From Macrocystis pyrifera (Eukaryota > Sar > Phaeophyceae > Laminariales > Laminariaceae), in assembly GCA_031763025.1 (NCBI GenBank), contig JASSKH010000040.1, forward strand, positions 496,001 to 560,000: a stretch of 64,000 nt of DNA. The letters are read 5' to 3'. The notes below the pieces were generated by a model. The model saw nothing but the letters and a program-made list of their open reading frames with translations, was not told the origin of the DNA and ran no database searches. Both the position numbers and the translations under genes were made by a program. Positions 1 through 13,157 of the stretch are shown one piece after another; the first letter of the stretch is position 1, and each line of letters starts with the position of its first letter.

Positions 1-129
1 AAGAGAGGCAAGACGAAACAAGAGAGACCAAGCGGAAACACACGACGATGTAGCGAGAGAAGAAAAAAAGACCAAAGAGCCCGTACGAAAGACCAAGCAA
101 CAACAAACATGGTGCAGCGACACAGTGGT

Positions 130-300
130 TGTAGAGTTGCGCAAAGGACGAGGCCCAACGCAAGCAAGCAAGCTAGCAAGCGAAGCAAAGCAAGCCGAGG
201 AAGCAAGCAACGCAAGCAAAGCAAGCCGAGCAAACCAGCAAGCCGAGCAAGCCAAGCAAGCCCAGCAGAGCAGAGCAAAGCAGAGCAAAACATCCTCGCC
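130..300. repeat. AGCAAG/GCAAGC low-complexity tract
   Basis: This purine-rich stretch is built from degenerate GCAAGC and AGCAAA hexamers. Frames open on it only because the repeat lacks stop codons, and they read Ser/Lys/Ala-rich. I see no gene in the first 1 kb; the 3' end of the large minus-strand gene starts at 1032. A C-tract of about 22 bases lies at 413-434. Confidence 0.6.
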
Positions 301-711
301 ATCTCCACCACCATCACCGCCGCGAACCTTTTACAGCAGTAGTACAACGTGACCCCCCTCCACCCCAAACACACCCTGAGGCACAAAAAACGAAACGCTC
401 GTGAACTAACTACCCCCCCCCCCCCCCCCCCCCCTCCCTGCCTGTAAAGCCAACAACAACCCTTTCCGTGCAATCTAATGATAGTGCACACAAAACAGAG
501 GGATAAAAGTCGGCCGGTCGGCAAAAACGCCCTCCCAGCCTAGCACAAACCCACCACGACCCATCTTTTTCGGGCACTTTTTTCCATTCATTCGTTAATC
601 CATGAATTCATCACTTCCCCTACTCCCTCCCTTCCCTCCCTCCCTCCCTACACCCCGCCGTAAGTTAGTCGCTCGATCTGATTCGCCTACGAGTGTGACT
701 CCTCCGTCCCT

Positions 712-962
712 CGCAGCGTTCGTTCCCCATCAACCCAATGAGGTAAGACCCGATTGTCCCTCCGGCCAATGAGAGAAAGAGCAGGCCAGCCGATGAGAAC
801 GCCGGGTTGCTCCCTCAAGCTTGTGAGATAAGGCCGGGTTGTTCCCTGTAGCCAATGAGAGTAGACCCAATTGTCCGCCTCCAACCAATGAAGGCAAGCA
901 AGCTTGTTCCCTCCAGCCAGTAAGAGAAGGAGAAGGCCAGCCCGTTCCCTCCGGCCAATGAG
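712..962. repeat. Degenerate tandem repeat with CCAATGAG motifs
   Basis: Units of roughly 28-40 bp repeat the pattern TCCCTCCGGCCAATGAG with substitutions and indels. At least six units are recognisable, several with an intact CCAAT core. The array lies just beyond the stop codon of the large minus-strand gene, so it would be 3' flanking or 3' UTR sequence. A promoter role for the CCAAT cores is possible but unsupported. Confidence 0.6.
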
Positions 963-1031
963 CAGAGCGGATCCCCCGAACCCCAACACAGCCATTCCTG
1001 CTCGTGCTTCACACCCACGCGCGTACTTAGT

Positions 1032-1088
1032 TTACTCAGGCAGGGGGATCTCTCCCGAATGATCCCAAGTGCCAGAAACCGATGACCC
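1032..1088 (-). CDS. Exon 16 (last) of the large membrane-protein gene
   Basis: Acceptor AAAATGCCTCAG is followed by a phase-0 frame of 18 residues ending IPLPE and TAA at 1034-1032. An upstream pyrimidine-rich stretch supports the acceptor. A more upstream acceptor (CACGAAG) in the same frame would add about 22 Pro-rich residues and cannot be excluded. Confidence 0.55.
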   Translation of the reverse strand, partial: GSSVSGTWDHSGEIPLPE

Positions 1089-2931
1089 CTGAGGCATTTT
1101 CGGGAGCAGCCGTGGTGGTGGTGGACGAGGCGGAGGACAGAAGGTGTCACAAAACAGAGACTTCGTGATTTCGAGACGGGAGGAGGGGGGGTACTCAATA
1201 TCATGCATGGCCGTAGTCCTATGACCATGGACCCTCCTTGCATCCCTACAATGCCGGGACGGAGCACGTCGCGTTTTCATCGACCAGATATACATATGCT
1301 CGCACCAGGCACGAAGAGCCGTGAGGTGTCCGGCGAGTCGCATTAAGGGCGAGCTGCGCCCTACTCAAAAGCCGCCTGTGAGGCCGACTTGCACACTGAT
1401 GACAGCTTTCAAAGAGTTCATTTAAATTTCCGTTGTGGCCACTTTCCAGAGACAGCAACGGGAGTACTTCCATGTAGCTGCCACTTCGGTGTCTTACCAT
1501 AAGCTACGTTGATACAACCATTCCCCTTGTACGGAGAAAAGGTTTATACCCGGGGGGTGCACAACATCCAACATGTTCAGGAGTGCATGAAAAATAAAAA
1601 AAAACGGACACCCCAAAACCCCAGCACCACCTACTCGTACGTGGCGAAAGTGGGAGACGTTTGTTGACCCTTCCAGGACTGCAGTCTCATTTTGAGGACA
1701 AACTGCTATTACGGGGGTCCATAGTTAATGGGACCAAATTTTGTTAAATAGGAATATAAAGGTTTTTATGTACACCATAGGTCCTATTTTAACTATGGAC
1801 CCCCGTAATAGGAATTTGAGTGCTTTGTCCCCCAAACGGGACTGCGGTGCCAAAAAAAGAGATCGAGAGACAGGGAACCTTCCGAGGATAATCCGTGGTT
1901 TATTGGAAGAGGGAACGAGGCGTGTTGGTTAATTTACGAGCTGGTTCGAAGAAGCTTGTCTGTCACCCCAAATATCTACTCGGTTAGTCACATACGCGGG
2001 TGGTATTCATACTGGCCGCCTTCAACAGCGGAAGAGAGCGACACGGCCAGATTCTCAATTGGATTCCAACTGCAGAGCTGGCGCTAGCCGCGACAAAATG
2101 TCCCGACCGACCACGCCTTTAAAAACGGCCACAAACAGTACGGTAGGCGTTTCCGTAGGAAAATATAGTTTCACTAGTTTTTTTTCGTGGACGAACCGGT
2201 TTCAGGCATACACCAAAGGCGTGTCTGCAAAAAAAAAAAAAAAAAAACGCGCAAAACATCCGAAGAACTGACTCAGTAGGATCAATACGCTAAAACTTGA
2301 TACTACACTGAAACTACGCTAAAAAACTTGATACTATACTGATACTGAAACCAAGGAAGTACAAAGCAACGCCATCTTTTTCGCACCGTCACCGCACAAA
2401 AACTCCAAAAGTTCACGCCGTTTTTGGAGGGCCTAAAAATCGGTACTCGTGTTCTATGAACCCTTGCCGCGCTGTTGACGGAATTTTCATTTTTCCCGTC
2501 CGCAAGGAATTATGAGTATCATCAGACCCAATCACATATATCCCAAAAAACACAAAAACGAAAATATCAGCCGGGGGGAAAAGAAAAGGTGATGGGTTGG
2601 CAGGGGGTCATGGAACACGTACCATATTTCATGGTCTGTCTCTAATACACGACGTGGAAATTAAACGTGACCTCAATTTTTGGCGGTACGCCTGAACCAG
2701 CCTATTACAGTATACCAGGTACCTGGTATACCGTAACTACAGCAGTCGCTTTCACGGCATACTTGTGTAGTTAATAACAGCGATTTCGATGCTTTCAAGC
2801 TGTCACATTTTGTAGACACACCTAAAAACCCGCGCGGTATATAGACACACACACACGTGCGATCGGAATTTCACGCCTAGCTAGCTTGCAAAGACGAATT
2901 TTCAGAAAAAAAATCGCTCTCACGGCTTCGT

Positions 2932-2972
<41 letters not shown>

Positions 2973-4760
2973 GTTCATTCTACGGCAGTAGGAGACGTGT
3001 CCTTCATCGGCAGAGCTTGCTTGCTTCATCGCGTGACTGGTAATGCCAAGCGGATACACCGCGGGACGTTGGTGGCAGATAGGATCGCCGCAACACGCGA
3101 AACAGACAGTGCTGCTGCCATTGCTATTACGGGGGTCCATAGTTAATGGGACCAAATTTTGATAGTAAAAATAGGTAAATATATAGGTTTTTATGTACAC
3201 CATAGGTCCTATTAACTATGGATCCCCGGAATAGTGCGTATGGTATGTACCTGGCGGCCGGACGTGCAATTGCTGAACCAGACCTTACGTGAGATGGCGT
3301 CATTTTTTCGTTCCATCGCTAGTAATGACCGACCTGACAGTCGGGGAGGGTACCAAGCTCAACGACGAACGCTTGAGGCGGACATATTCAAGTATTCACA
3401 ACATGCTTTGGTAACAAAAAAAACTATTTTCAATCATGTAACGTGTGCGTGTTTCACACCAAATTAATAGCTTGTTTTCATAACGATCGATCGACCAACC
3501 CACCTGACCCACGTATCGACCAACCTAACCTACCTACCTACCGACCAACTTGACCTAACTACCGACTAACCCAACCTACCGTTGATTCACCACCGAAGGT
3601 TGGTCACCTACCGACCAACCTAACCTACCGACCGACCAACTGCGTTGACTCACCACCGATGGCTGGCCGTGGTCCCTACTGCCACCGTCTTCCGACTCGC
3701 TGCTGGAAGAGCTTCCCGACCTGGAGTCGGAGTGAATGTCCAGAACTTCGCGGAGGTTTCCCGACCGGTCCACCCTCAGCATCACCTCGGCGAGACTCCC
3801 TCGCCACCTGATTAAAAACAAAAAACAAGACAAGAGAACAGTGTCCAAAAATTCCTGCATAGATAACCCCCTCCGAAACATGCCTGCATATACCACGATG
3901 TATTCCTGACAAATCACAAACACGAACATAAAATGACAAAACCGCATAAGTAACGAGCAATATGCTTAATTTACACCGGAAATTGAACAATTCCCGGTAC
4001 ACCGACATATCCCGATCGATTATATGCGTATCTTGCCCGTAGGCTTGTCTATTGTCAATCGATACCGAAAGCAGCGGGCTTGGCCGTAGGTTCGTACATG
4101 TTAGCTTTTTATTTCCAGAAGCTCTATTGTAATGGCAGACGGGTGGAAAGTAGGTCTACGCCTCCAGCAGTTTTTCCAGAAGCTCTACAGCAGTCATTAA
4201 TTTTTCAGTAGGTTGGACAGTAGTAGGTTTACGCCCTAGTAATAGAGGTCTGGTACTATTACGGGGGTCCATAGTTAATGGGACCAAATTTTATTAGTAA
4301 AAATGTGTAAATATATAGTTTTTTTTAATGTATACCATAGGTCCGATTAACTATGGACCCCCGTACTACACGTATTGTAAGGTTTGACTCACTTGGCCTT
4401 GGTCTCATCATCAGCACCTTCTGCGCTAGCGGCGGCGTTGAGTTCCTGCAGCCTCCTCGTCTCCATGTCGTCCAGCTGCATAAATAGCATCAGTAACAAA
4501 CGAGGCCAAAAAAACAGCAGCAACAACAACATCAGACGCAAGAACACACGCGCGTCTTAGATACGGTGTTACCTGGTACGTGCCAACTCTCGTGTACCAG
4601 GTACCAGGTACGGATGCACAGCCGGCGTAAGTGGACGACCTCCTACATACCGCTACGTACGTACCTGGTGTCAGACATGCAGACGCCTGAAGTTGTGTAA
4701 CAAACAGCACAATACCTCACTGCTGTACAACTGCTACTACTACTTTTACTACTACTACTG

Positions 4761-4804
<44 letters not shown>

Positions 4805-4850
4805 GCTACTACTACTTTTACTACTACTACTGCTACTACTACTACTACTG

Positions 4851-4944
<94 letters not shown>

Positions 4945-4978
4945 AACTACAACTATACTACAACTACTACAACTACTT

Positions 4979-5054
<76 letters not shown>

Positions 5055-5076
5055 ACTACTACTACTGCTGCTACTG

Positions 5077-5120
<44 letters not shown>

Positions 5121-8100
5121 GCTGCTACTGCTACTACTACTGCTACTGCTACTACTACTACTGTTAATACGGTATTTCAGTATTATACCACTTATACAAG
5201 CTAGCGTTGTCGTTGCTACTCGAGCAAACCCCACGCACCTGCCGGAACGTATCCTTCAGGTTCCCAGGGCCATCATCCGCCCTTGCCAGGATATCCGCGA
5301 GAGACTCCACCCTGTCATCATCCCTGCCTTTCCCAACCCCCCCGGCCGCCGTCCCCGATCCCACCCCCCTCGCGGCCCCACCGGCTCCACCCGGCGCAGC
5401 CCCCGCCCCGGACGACGCACTAGCAGCAGCCGCGGCGGGGGGGCAAAGGCAGCTCCTCCCCAGCAACCGCCGCGGCTACCCCCTCCGGCCCCTGCCTGTA
5501 CAGTAGGCCCTTCTCGTGCTCGCGTCCCACCGTCTCCTCTGCGCGAGCGAGGCGCTCTGCGAGGCTGCTAAGAGCCCCGCCGCTGGCGCCGCCCCCGCCG
5601 ACAGCGCCGCCCGCGGCCGCGGCAGCGGCGGCGGCACCCGCGGCACCGGCACCGCCGGCGTTGAGGAAGTGTCCGCTGGCCGCTTGCGCCTGCGCCAGGC
5701 TCTCCTCGAAGCTGCTGCCGGCCGCGAGGTAAGAGCTGGTGCGGCTGACGTCCGTGGTGTGTGCGTCCGAGGAGAGGTCGTCTTCGGTGAGGGCGTTGTT
5801 GGACATAAGGTCCTCGGTTGCGGTCGTCGACCTTGGGGAAAAGAAGGGAGAGGGGGGGGGTTGGCGGTGGCAGGGGAGGGTGGGCGGGGGTAGTGGTGAA
5901 ATCAAGAGGGTTAGTTTATACAGTAGTTTATAGATCAGACTACTGACTGTAGAATTTGGTATAATAATATGTGGTACGTACCTGGTACGTATATTTGTCA
6001 ATTTTTCGTACTTTTGCCAACTTTTCTCTTCGCACGAGCACTTTTAGTGCAACATGTTTAACACGTTACTCGTTGTTAAAAATACAGGAAGGGCACACAA
6101 AATGCTTCAAATGACAAAAAAAAAACATTTTCAAGTTTTTCAAGAAAAAACAAAAACAAAAGTAGATAAAGCAGATGCATGCAACTACGAAAACATGCAC
6201 GTACACCAAGTACATACCAGGTTTCCCCTTCGCAGTGTGGTTACAACTATTAATACTAGGGGGACCATAGTAAATAGGACCAAATATTGTTAGTAAAATA
6301 GGGCAAATACAACGGTTGTTGTGTGTACATAGCTCCTATTTACTATAGCCCCCGCAACAGGAATCCCGGGGGGCGCCGCATGGGTGAACAGGGGAGACAT
6401 CCTAACTTATATGATGGCAGGATGAGGTTCGACAGACGTTCATACTAAAACTGAAAATACAAGTGTGCAGCAAACTTGCACCAACCCAATTCATCACAGC
6501 AGCTAAAATCACAACCCAGGGGTAACACGTTCCATGATTCTCACCCCGTGGACACGAAAGAGCCCGAGACACTGCTGTTCCTGTTCTGCAAGAGGCTACG
6601 GCCACGGGACGCGGCACCCCGCGCGGATGCTCCCACGCCAGGCCTCAGCAGGGCGGGGGGAGTCGCTACGATGGGCGAGGCCTCGTTAGCCTCCATCTCG
6701 TCGAGGATGATGCCGCCCGCCTGGTTGGTGAGGAGTTTGTGGAGGAGGGGGGGAGGGCGGGGTGGGGGGGTGAGGGGTAGATATTAGACGGGTAATACTT
6801 AGAGCGAAGCTTTCGGTGTGCACGTCCCTAAAACTGAACTACCCCCCCCCCCCCCCCCCCCGGTACCACCCGCAGATCATAGCATCACAAACAGCGTGCG
6901 GAGATGAGTTGCGAGGAAAAATTCGATCTCCACGGCTCATGTCTTCTACATTTTTTTTCGAAAAATATATACAAGCAGTACCGGTAACCAGCTGTATCCA
7001 TATACCGGTACAGTGTATACAGCAACAGTACATGGCGGGGCGGCAGTCTGGAGACAGGGCCTTGGTCCCTTCGAGCCGTGGCTAACGGCGCAGACATACG
7101 CCTAGGCAGAGGAGGCGGTGGCGACTGCGTCATGATATTCTCGGGACACCAACCGAGGGACAGCCTCATCGTGTGCCCTGCGGGAAGACGACAAACCTGC
7201 TGGAAAGCGCACGTGAAGGCAGTAGCCACAGAAGAATGCATGCACATATTGCATGTTCACGGAAAATTTGCGGAGTGTGTGTTTTAGAAGGGTGTTCGCT
7301 TCGAGTATACCCCGTCTAGCCAGACATTCACCCGGGTACTTTGTACACAGGTAGTTAAGTTACCCTTGCTACGGCGAACACGGTCACCGACCACAGAAGA
7401 AAACATGCATCCAAGACATTAAAAAACCTTCAACACAAGATCAAATACAAACACAAACACAAAAAAAAAAAAAGACAACAGAACCAAGACCAGACAAAAA
7501 AAAAAAACGAAACACAAGTGTCTCTACTAGGAGGGGTAGGGACGATTCCCCTTCTCGAGAGGGATGCGCAGTCACAGGTCAAATATCTTGGGACACCACA
7601 ACCCCGCAAACACACCCTGCAGATCATCAAACACCACACACTCGAAACAAAAACTCAAAAGCTATATACACCAACAAAAGCAGCAACGTAATATATCGGA
7701 TAGCCCACAAAAACAACACAAAACAAAAAAACGCCACATACTAAAACCACGACAAGAGCAGAAAAAAAAAAAAAATCAAGACAAAAAAAACAAAACACAA
7801 CGAAAACACAACACAACAAAACTCAAAACATGCTCGGTCTCACCTCAGCGCTTTGAATGAGGCGGGCGAGGTCAAGCGACGGCGCGTTCGCGCCTACGGC
7901 CGATTGCTGCTGCAAAGCGAGCATGGCCGCCTGGCCCCGCCCGGGAGGGGGCAGCCCCGCAGTCCGGCCCGCGGCACCAAAGGGAGCGCCTGTGCCGAAC
8001 GGCGCGGGAGCGGGAGGAGGCCCAGGATCCGCCGCCTGTACGTTGCGGGCGTTTGTTCGTTAATTTGGTTGGAACGAACACGGGCGAAAGAGCGGAAAGA

Positions 8101-10414
8101 AGAGCAGGAGGAGGAGGAGGAGGAGGAGGAGGAGGAGGAGGAGGAGGAGGAGGAACCAAAACAAAAAAAAAAATCACGTGGAGGACGGACAACGGCAAAA
8201 CAAAATCGTAAGAAAGGCCAGGACAGCGGCAGCGATGAACTCACTCGTTAACGAAGACCCGACGGCAAACAAGAACAGACACTTACCACCACCATCACCA
8301 ATGACAACAACAAAAAAAGGGGTACCAAAACGAGACCCTTCATGCGACTCGCCCGGCACCTCGCGGCGCTTCGCCGATTGGTGCAAGCAATGCCTGCCTG
8401 GTCGGTGAAAACCCGACCGGCTCCGTCCCGGCATTGTAGGGGTGCGAGGGTCTATGGTCATGCGACTACGGCCATGAATTATAATGAGTACCCCCCCCCC
8501 CAATCCTATTCATAACCGCGACAGCCCGTCTAATCAATAGAGATCTAAAGAGCAAAACGCAGAAAGAAAAAGGCCCATCACGTATCAGAAAGAAGAATAA
8601 AATATCGGAAAGGCAAGGATTGGGAAGGAAAAAGAACGGCAAGGAGAGATGGGCCGTGGGGGGACAGGGGGGGGGGGGTAACCATATCGCGTCGTGTCTG
8701 TATGTCCCACTCACCATGGTGTTTGCTTCGTTTTGTGCTTCGAGTTCCGCCCGGGCGAGCAGCTCACTCATCGGCATGGAGGCACCGCCATCGTCCGTGG
8801 GAAGTTCCTATCACACAAAACAAAAGGACGACGACGTGACCCCGCCGAAAAAAAGAGGAGGCACACGGGGGTAGAGGAGCCGGTTTTAGAGGGAGGGGGG
8901 CGGAGGGCAGAGCATACCAGCCTCTCGCGCGAAGCGGTGAGAGAAAATAAATACCTGGTAAACAAAATGGACAGTGGGAGTCGACAGTGTGTCCAGCGGA
9001 GAAAAAAGACGAAGGGACAGAAAACAAAAGAAAAAAATAGAGACGTACGCATGCCGGCTGTCGACCTCGTTAGGCGTGTGACCCCGAACACACCCTATCT
9101 CATCCCGGCGTCGCAATTCCACATCCCGCCACCACCACCACTATCACCACCACCACAACCAATACCACACCATATCTCACTCAACCTCTCACCACCAACA
9201 ACACTACACCCCAACCTTCCACCACCACCACCACCACCACCACCACCACAAATGTCAACTCTTCTCGACAACCAAAACCAATGCCACACACCGTGCCGCC
9301 CCAACCACCACAAAACTACCGCCATCCCCGCCCCAACCACCACCACCGCAACGTCCACAGCACAGCCATCCCAACTCAGACACCACCATCAAGAAACAAA
9401 CACACCCACGCACCTCCAGCGTGCGGTCGACGTTGTCCGAGTACGCCTGCGCCTCCTCCGGACTCAAGCTCCGGCCCCGAAGCAGCGCCTCCTGCTGAGC
9501 AGCGGCGCGGCGGCAGCAGTCGCAGCTGCAGTCGCAGTCGCAGCCGCAGCCGCAGCCGCAGCCGCAGCCACCCCCTGTCCCCCCTCCCCCGATTCCTCCC
9601 GCTTCGGGCCATCCCCTCCGGCGGTAGAGCCGAGGGCGGGAAGGCCGGAGAACGCCGACATCGCGGCCGAATCAGCCCTAGCCCCGATACCGCCACCGCC
9701 CATCTCCGACGAGGTCCTCCCGGAAACCGAGCCACCCAAAGACGCCTCCGCGCCCCCGGCACCCCTAGCGTTCGCCGCAGTGTTGGCGGCCGCCGCGGCC
9801 GAGGCGGGCGACTGCCCCGCGTCATCCTGAGCGAACCCGAAGAACCGGCCCACCCCGGTGACTACCTTGCCTACGACGCTGGCGGCGGTGGAAGGGGGGC
9901 TGGGGGCACCCGCGGGAGAGGGCGCGGTGGTGCTACCCGCCCCAACACCACCACCGCCAACACCAGCAGATGTAGTGGTCGCTACAGGCGCTGCTTCCTC
10001 CGTGGGGTACTTGGGATCTGTCCCGGCAGCGGCGGCGGCTGGCGCGAGTCGGGAGGTTTCAACGTCTTGAACAGCTTGCCGGCGGCGAGCCTGCTTAGAG
10101 AGCCCGGGACGAGAAGGTGTGGGGTCGAGCAGGCGGTGACCGGGGGGGGGGGAGGGGGGGAAGGAGAGGGCGGGGAAGGAGTACGAGGTCAGGGGGAAGG
10201 GGCTTCCTTTCGCCGCAGCTAGTACTCAAGACCAAAACAAAACACTAAACTAAAATGAACGCCTTGAAAAAAAAAAAAAAACTACATATTTCAACACCCG
10301 GCGGACTATTATTCAAGTAACACTACGTAAACAGTACAAAAAAAAAAAACGTAAACGTCGATCAAACGACTACATAAATACAGCACCATGATTTCAATTA
10401 AACTAAACGTACTG

Positions 10415-10451
<37 letters not shown>

Positions 10452-12678
10452 CCACTTTCGACTGAACCGATACATCAACGGTGCACAAAATATTGTAGTG
10501 AGAGAAAAGAGGAACTGAAAATAACCAAACATCAACTTCGAAAAAACAACTACTCAGAAGTGCGCAACTACAAGAAACATATGAATCATCCGCCCCCCCC
10601 ATTGCCCCCCCCCCCCCCCCCCTCTCTCCTACGATCCCAATCAAACCTGCTCTTCTACGGTGATGGCGCGCTCCAGGTCCGGCTGAAGGGGGACCTTAAA
10701 TGACGACCCCCGGAGCAGCGATGCCGCACGGGCCGCATCAGACTCCTGCATCCGCAGCTGGCGGTCCTCATCGGTCAAGTCTCTAAAGTCTTGAAGCTGG
10801 TCCAACCCGCTGGCGCTACCGCTGGCGCTGCTGGCAGACCCCGCCCTCGACCTAGGCCTGGGCGCAGCCACCCCTGCTGCCGCGGCAGCCGCAGCCGCGC
10901 CGGCAGCACGGTCATACGACGCTGTGCGGCTCAAGCTTCCGCTCCCGCCGGACCGCCCAGAAGGCGGCCTAGACGTCGCCCCCGCCGCCGCCCCGCCGGC
11001 GTCACCCTCTGCGTCTGATTCTGATGTTGCTCGGGACTTGGCCGCCGCCGTCGCCGCCGCTGCCGCCGCCGCTACCGCCGCTGCGGTCGCGGCCGCCGCC
11101 GTGAGGGTCGCGGCTCCCGACATCTCCGTCGACCCCTCTTCGCCCCTGTCCTTGCTGGCGGCGGCCGTCGTGTCTCCCCCTCCCCTTGCCCCGCCCCAGC
11201 CCCCGCTCACCCCGGCCCCGAACCCTCGTGGCGACGGCGTGCTCCCGGAGGTAGCGAGCTCGGCCTCGTACGCCTCCCTCTCGGCCTTAGCCTCCTCCGC
11301 CGCCATCGAGGAGTGCGCCGCGGAAGACTGGCCACCGGCAGACTCGTCAGTGCGGAAAGAGTACGCGCTCTGCGTGACAGACAGGTTGCTCTCCATGTCA
11401 CCCTCATCCTCGTCGTCAGCTACGCTACCATCCGGCCCGAACGCGGCGGCGGCGCTCCCGAGGGTGCGCCCGCTGCGACCCAGCCCCGAAGTTGCCCGCA
11501 TCGACTTCGTCCAGGCCCCGTCGCTGCCACCCGCCGCGCTATCTTGGAAGCTGCTATCCCTGTCGTACCCGCCGCCCGTACCACTGGCCGTCATGGAGCC
11601 TTCGGCGAGAGACGGGGCGGACCCGGACCTAGGAGAGGTGGCGGAGGCCGAAGGTGCCGATCGGCTCGAGGAGGACGTGGTGGCGGCGGCGGCGGCGGTT
11701 GCGGCGGCGACCGCGCCAGCGATGATGTTGTTGTTGCTGTTGTCGTTGGGGTTGCTGCCGTACGCGGCGGCCGCTGTTACGATGTTGTTGCCGCTTGTAT
11801 TGTTGCCGTACGCAGATCTCGCCGCGTCCTGCTCGTGCTGCCGGTTCGGGTCGATACCCGCGGCGCGATCAGCCTCAGAGAGGACGGTTGCGGTCTGCTT
11901 CGGGCGGGTAATGCGATACCACGGGAAATACAGAAGAGCACATAGGGGAACGTGAAAAACGACGAAGCGTGAGGGCGGGGGGCGGGGGCGGCGGAGGGAG
12001 AGAGCACTGAGGACCAACGCCCCAACGGGTAGCGTGGACCGTAACCGGACCAACTCCGGCGGGAAGACCTCACAGCCTAGGCCTTTGCTAGTGGGTGAGC
12101 TCGCGCGAGTCCCACACTACCCGGAGGAGATGACCCTCCCGAGTGGCTATCTCCACCGCACGTGCCCCTCTCGGGGGTCAGGTCGGGTCAACGTGCCCAT
12201 GTCCCGGTGGCAACAGCAGCCTGCTCTGCTGTTGCAGCGGGAGCTACGGGCTAAATTGACACACGGCACGAAATCGAACGTGGAAGTGTGGTGAGCTCAA
12301 GCTTCACATTCTACCGGCTCCACCTAGGAGAAAACAAAAATATGGTGCAACTTATAGAGCCTAGATGAGGAGTTACCCTTGTCTGATGACAGCGCCGAGA
12401 ACACAAGAACAAAGCAAAAGCAGACAGACAGCCAGACCACTACTGACCATGAATACAAGCGCAATATATGTACGTGTAGAACACTCCGCGAAGAAAGGGG
12501 GTAACGGGGGCAATAAAAAAAAAAAAAAAAAAAAAAAAAAAGGGTGCTTGAAAAAAAACATACCCGTAGCATTATCACGAAGAGCAACAAAAAAAGCCAA
12601 AATGATGGTGATGCAACCCGTGTTTCCGTTGTTTGCGCCAACCCCTCCCCCCCCCACGAGTTTCACACAGTTCGCGCC

Positions 12679-12715
<37 letters not shown>

Positions 12716-13124
12716 TCCTCCCTCCATGTACACCCCCCCCCCCCGCCTTTCCACCAATCCTTCCTCGCCGCGAAGCGAGCCGGTGTGTCGTACTTCGCGC
12801 TCCATAGGGTCGAGGAAAACGTGCGCACCTCATCTGCTTGGTGGGAGTTAACACTAGCGCCATCGTTTGCGTAGTTGGCCCCAGCGACACCAATACCGCC
12901 TCCCATGAGAGGCTGGCACGAGCCAGGAAGAGGGACAAGAACAGGGGACGACAATTTTTTTTTCCGGCAATAAAAAAAGAAGACGAGAAGAGGGTGGGAT
13001 GATAGGGAGAGGGAGATCAGCACCGCTTGCATCGGCACAGTCAAGTTTTGTCGGGGTTACGGTTCGGGGAAGGATTATGGACTTGGAGTCGTTACACAAT
13101 TCTGCCAGGGTTTCCGCTCGAGAA

Positions 13125-13157
<33 letters not shown>

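Noticed and set aside
2887-3146. Frames reading through the 38-base C run (poly-Pro / poly-Gly)
   Set aside because: Homopolymer artefacts inside an intron.
4693-5571. 292-codon frame with long Tyr, Thr and Leu runs
   Set aside because: The first half is a translation of the (CTA)n repeat and the rest is antisense to exon 13; the splice evidence is on the other strand.
7564-7860. 98-codon Lys/Gln/Asn-rich frame
   Set aside because: Product of an A-rich intron segment; ends across the exon-11 border on the wrong strand.
8694-9830. 378-codon plus-strand frame
   Set aside because: It runs across introns and antisense to exons 9 and 10 and is dominated by Pro, His and Thr from simple repeats.
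10924-11955. 343-codon Ala/Pro-rich frame on the plus strand
   Set aside because: Antisense to exon 8. GCC/GGC-rich repeats leave several frames open, and acceptor, donor and phase agree only on the minus strand.
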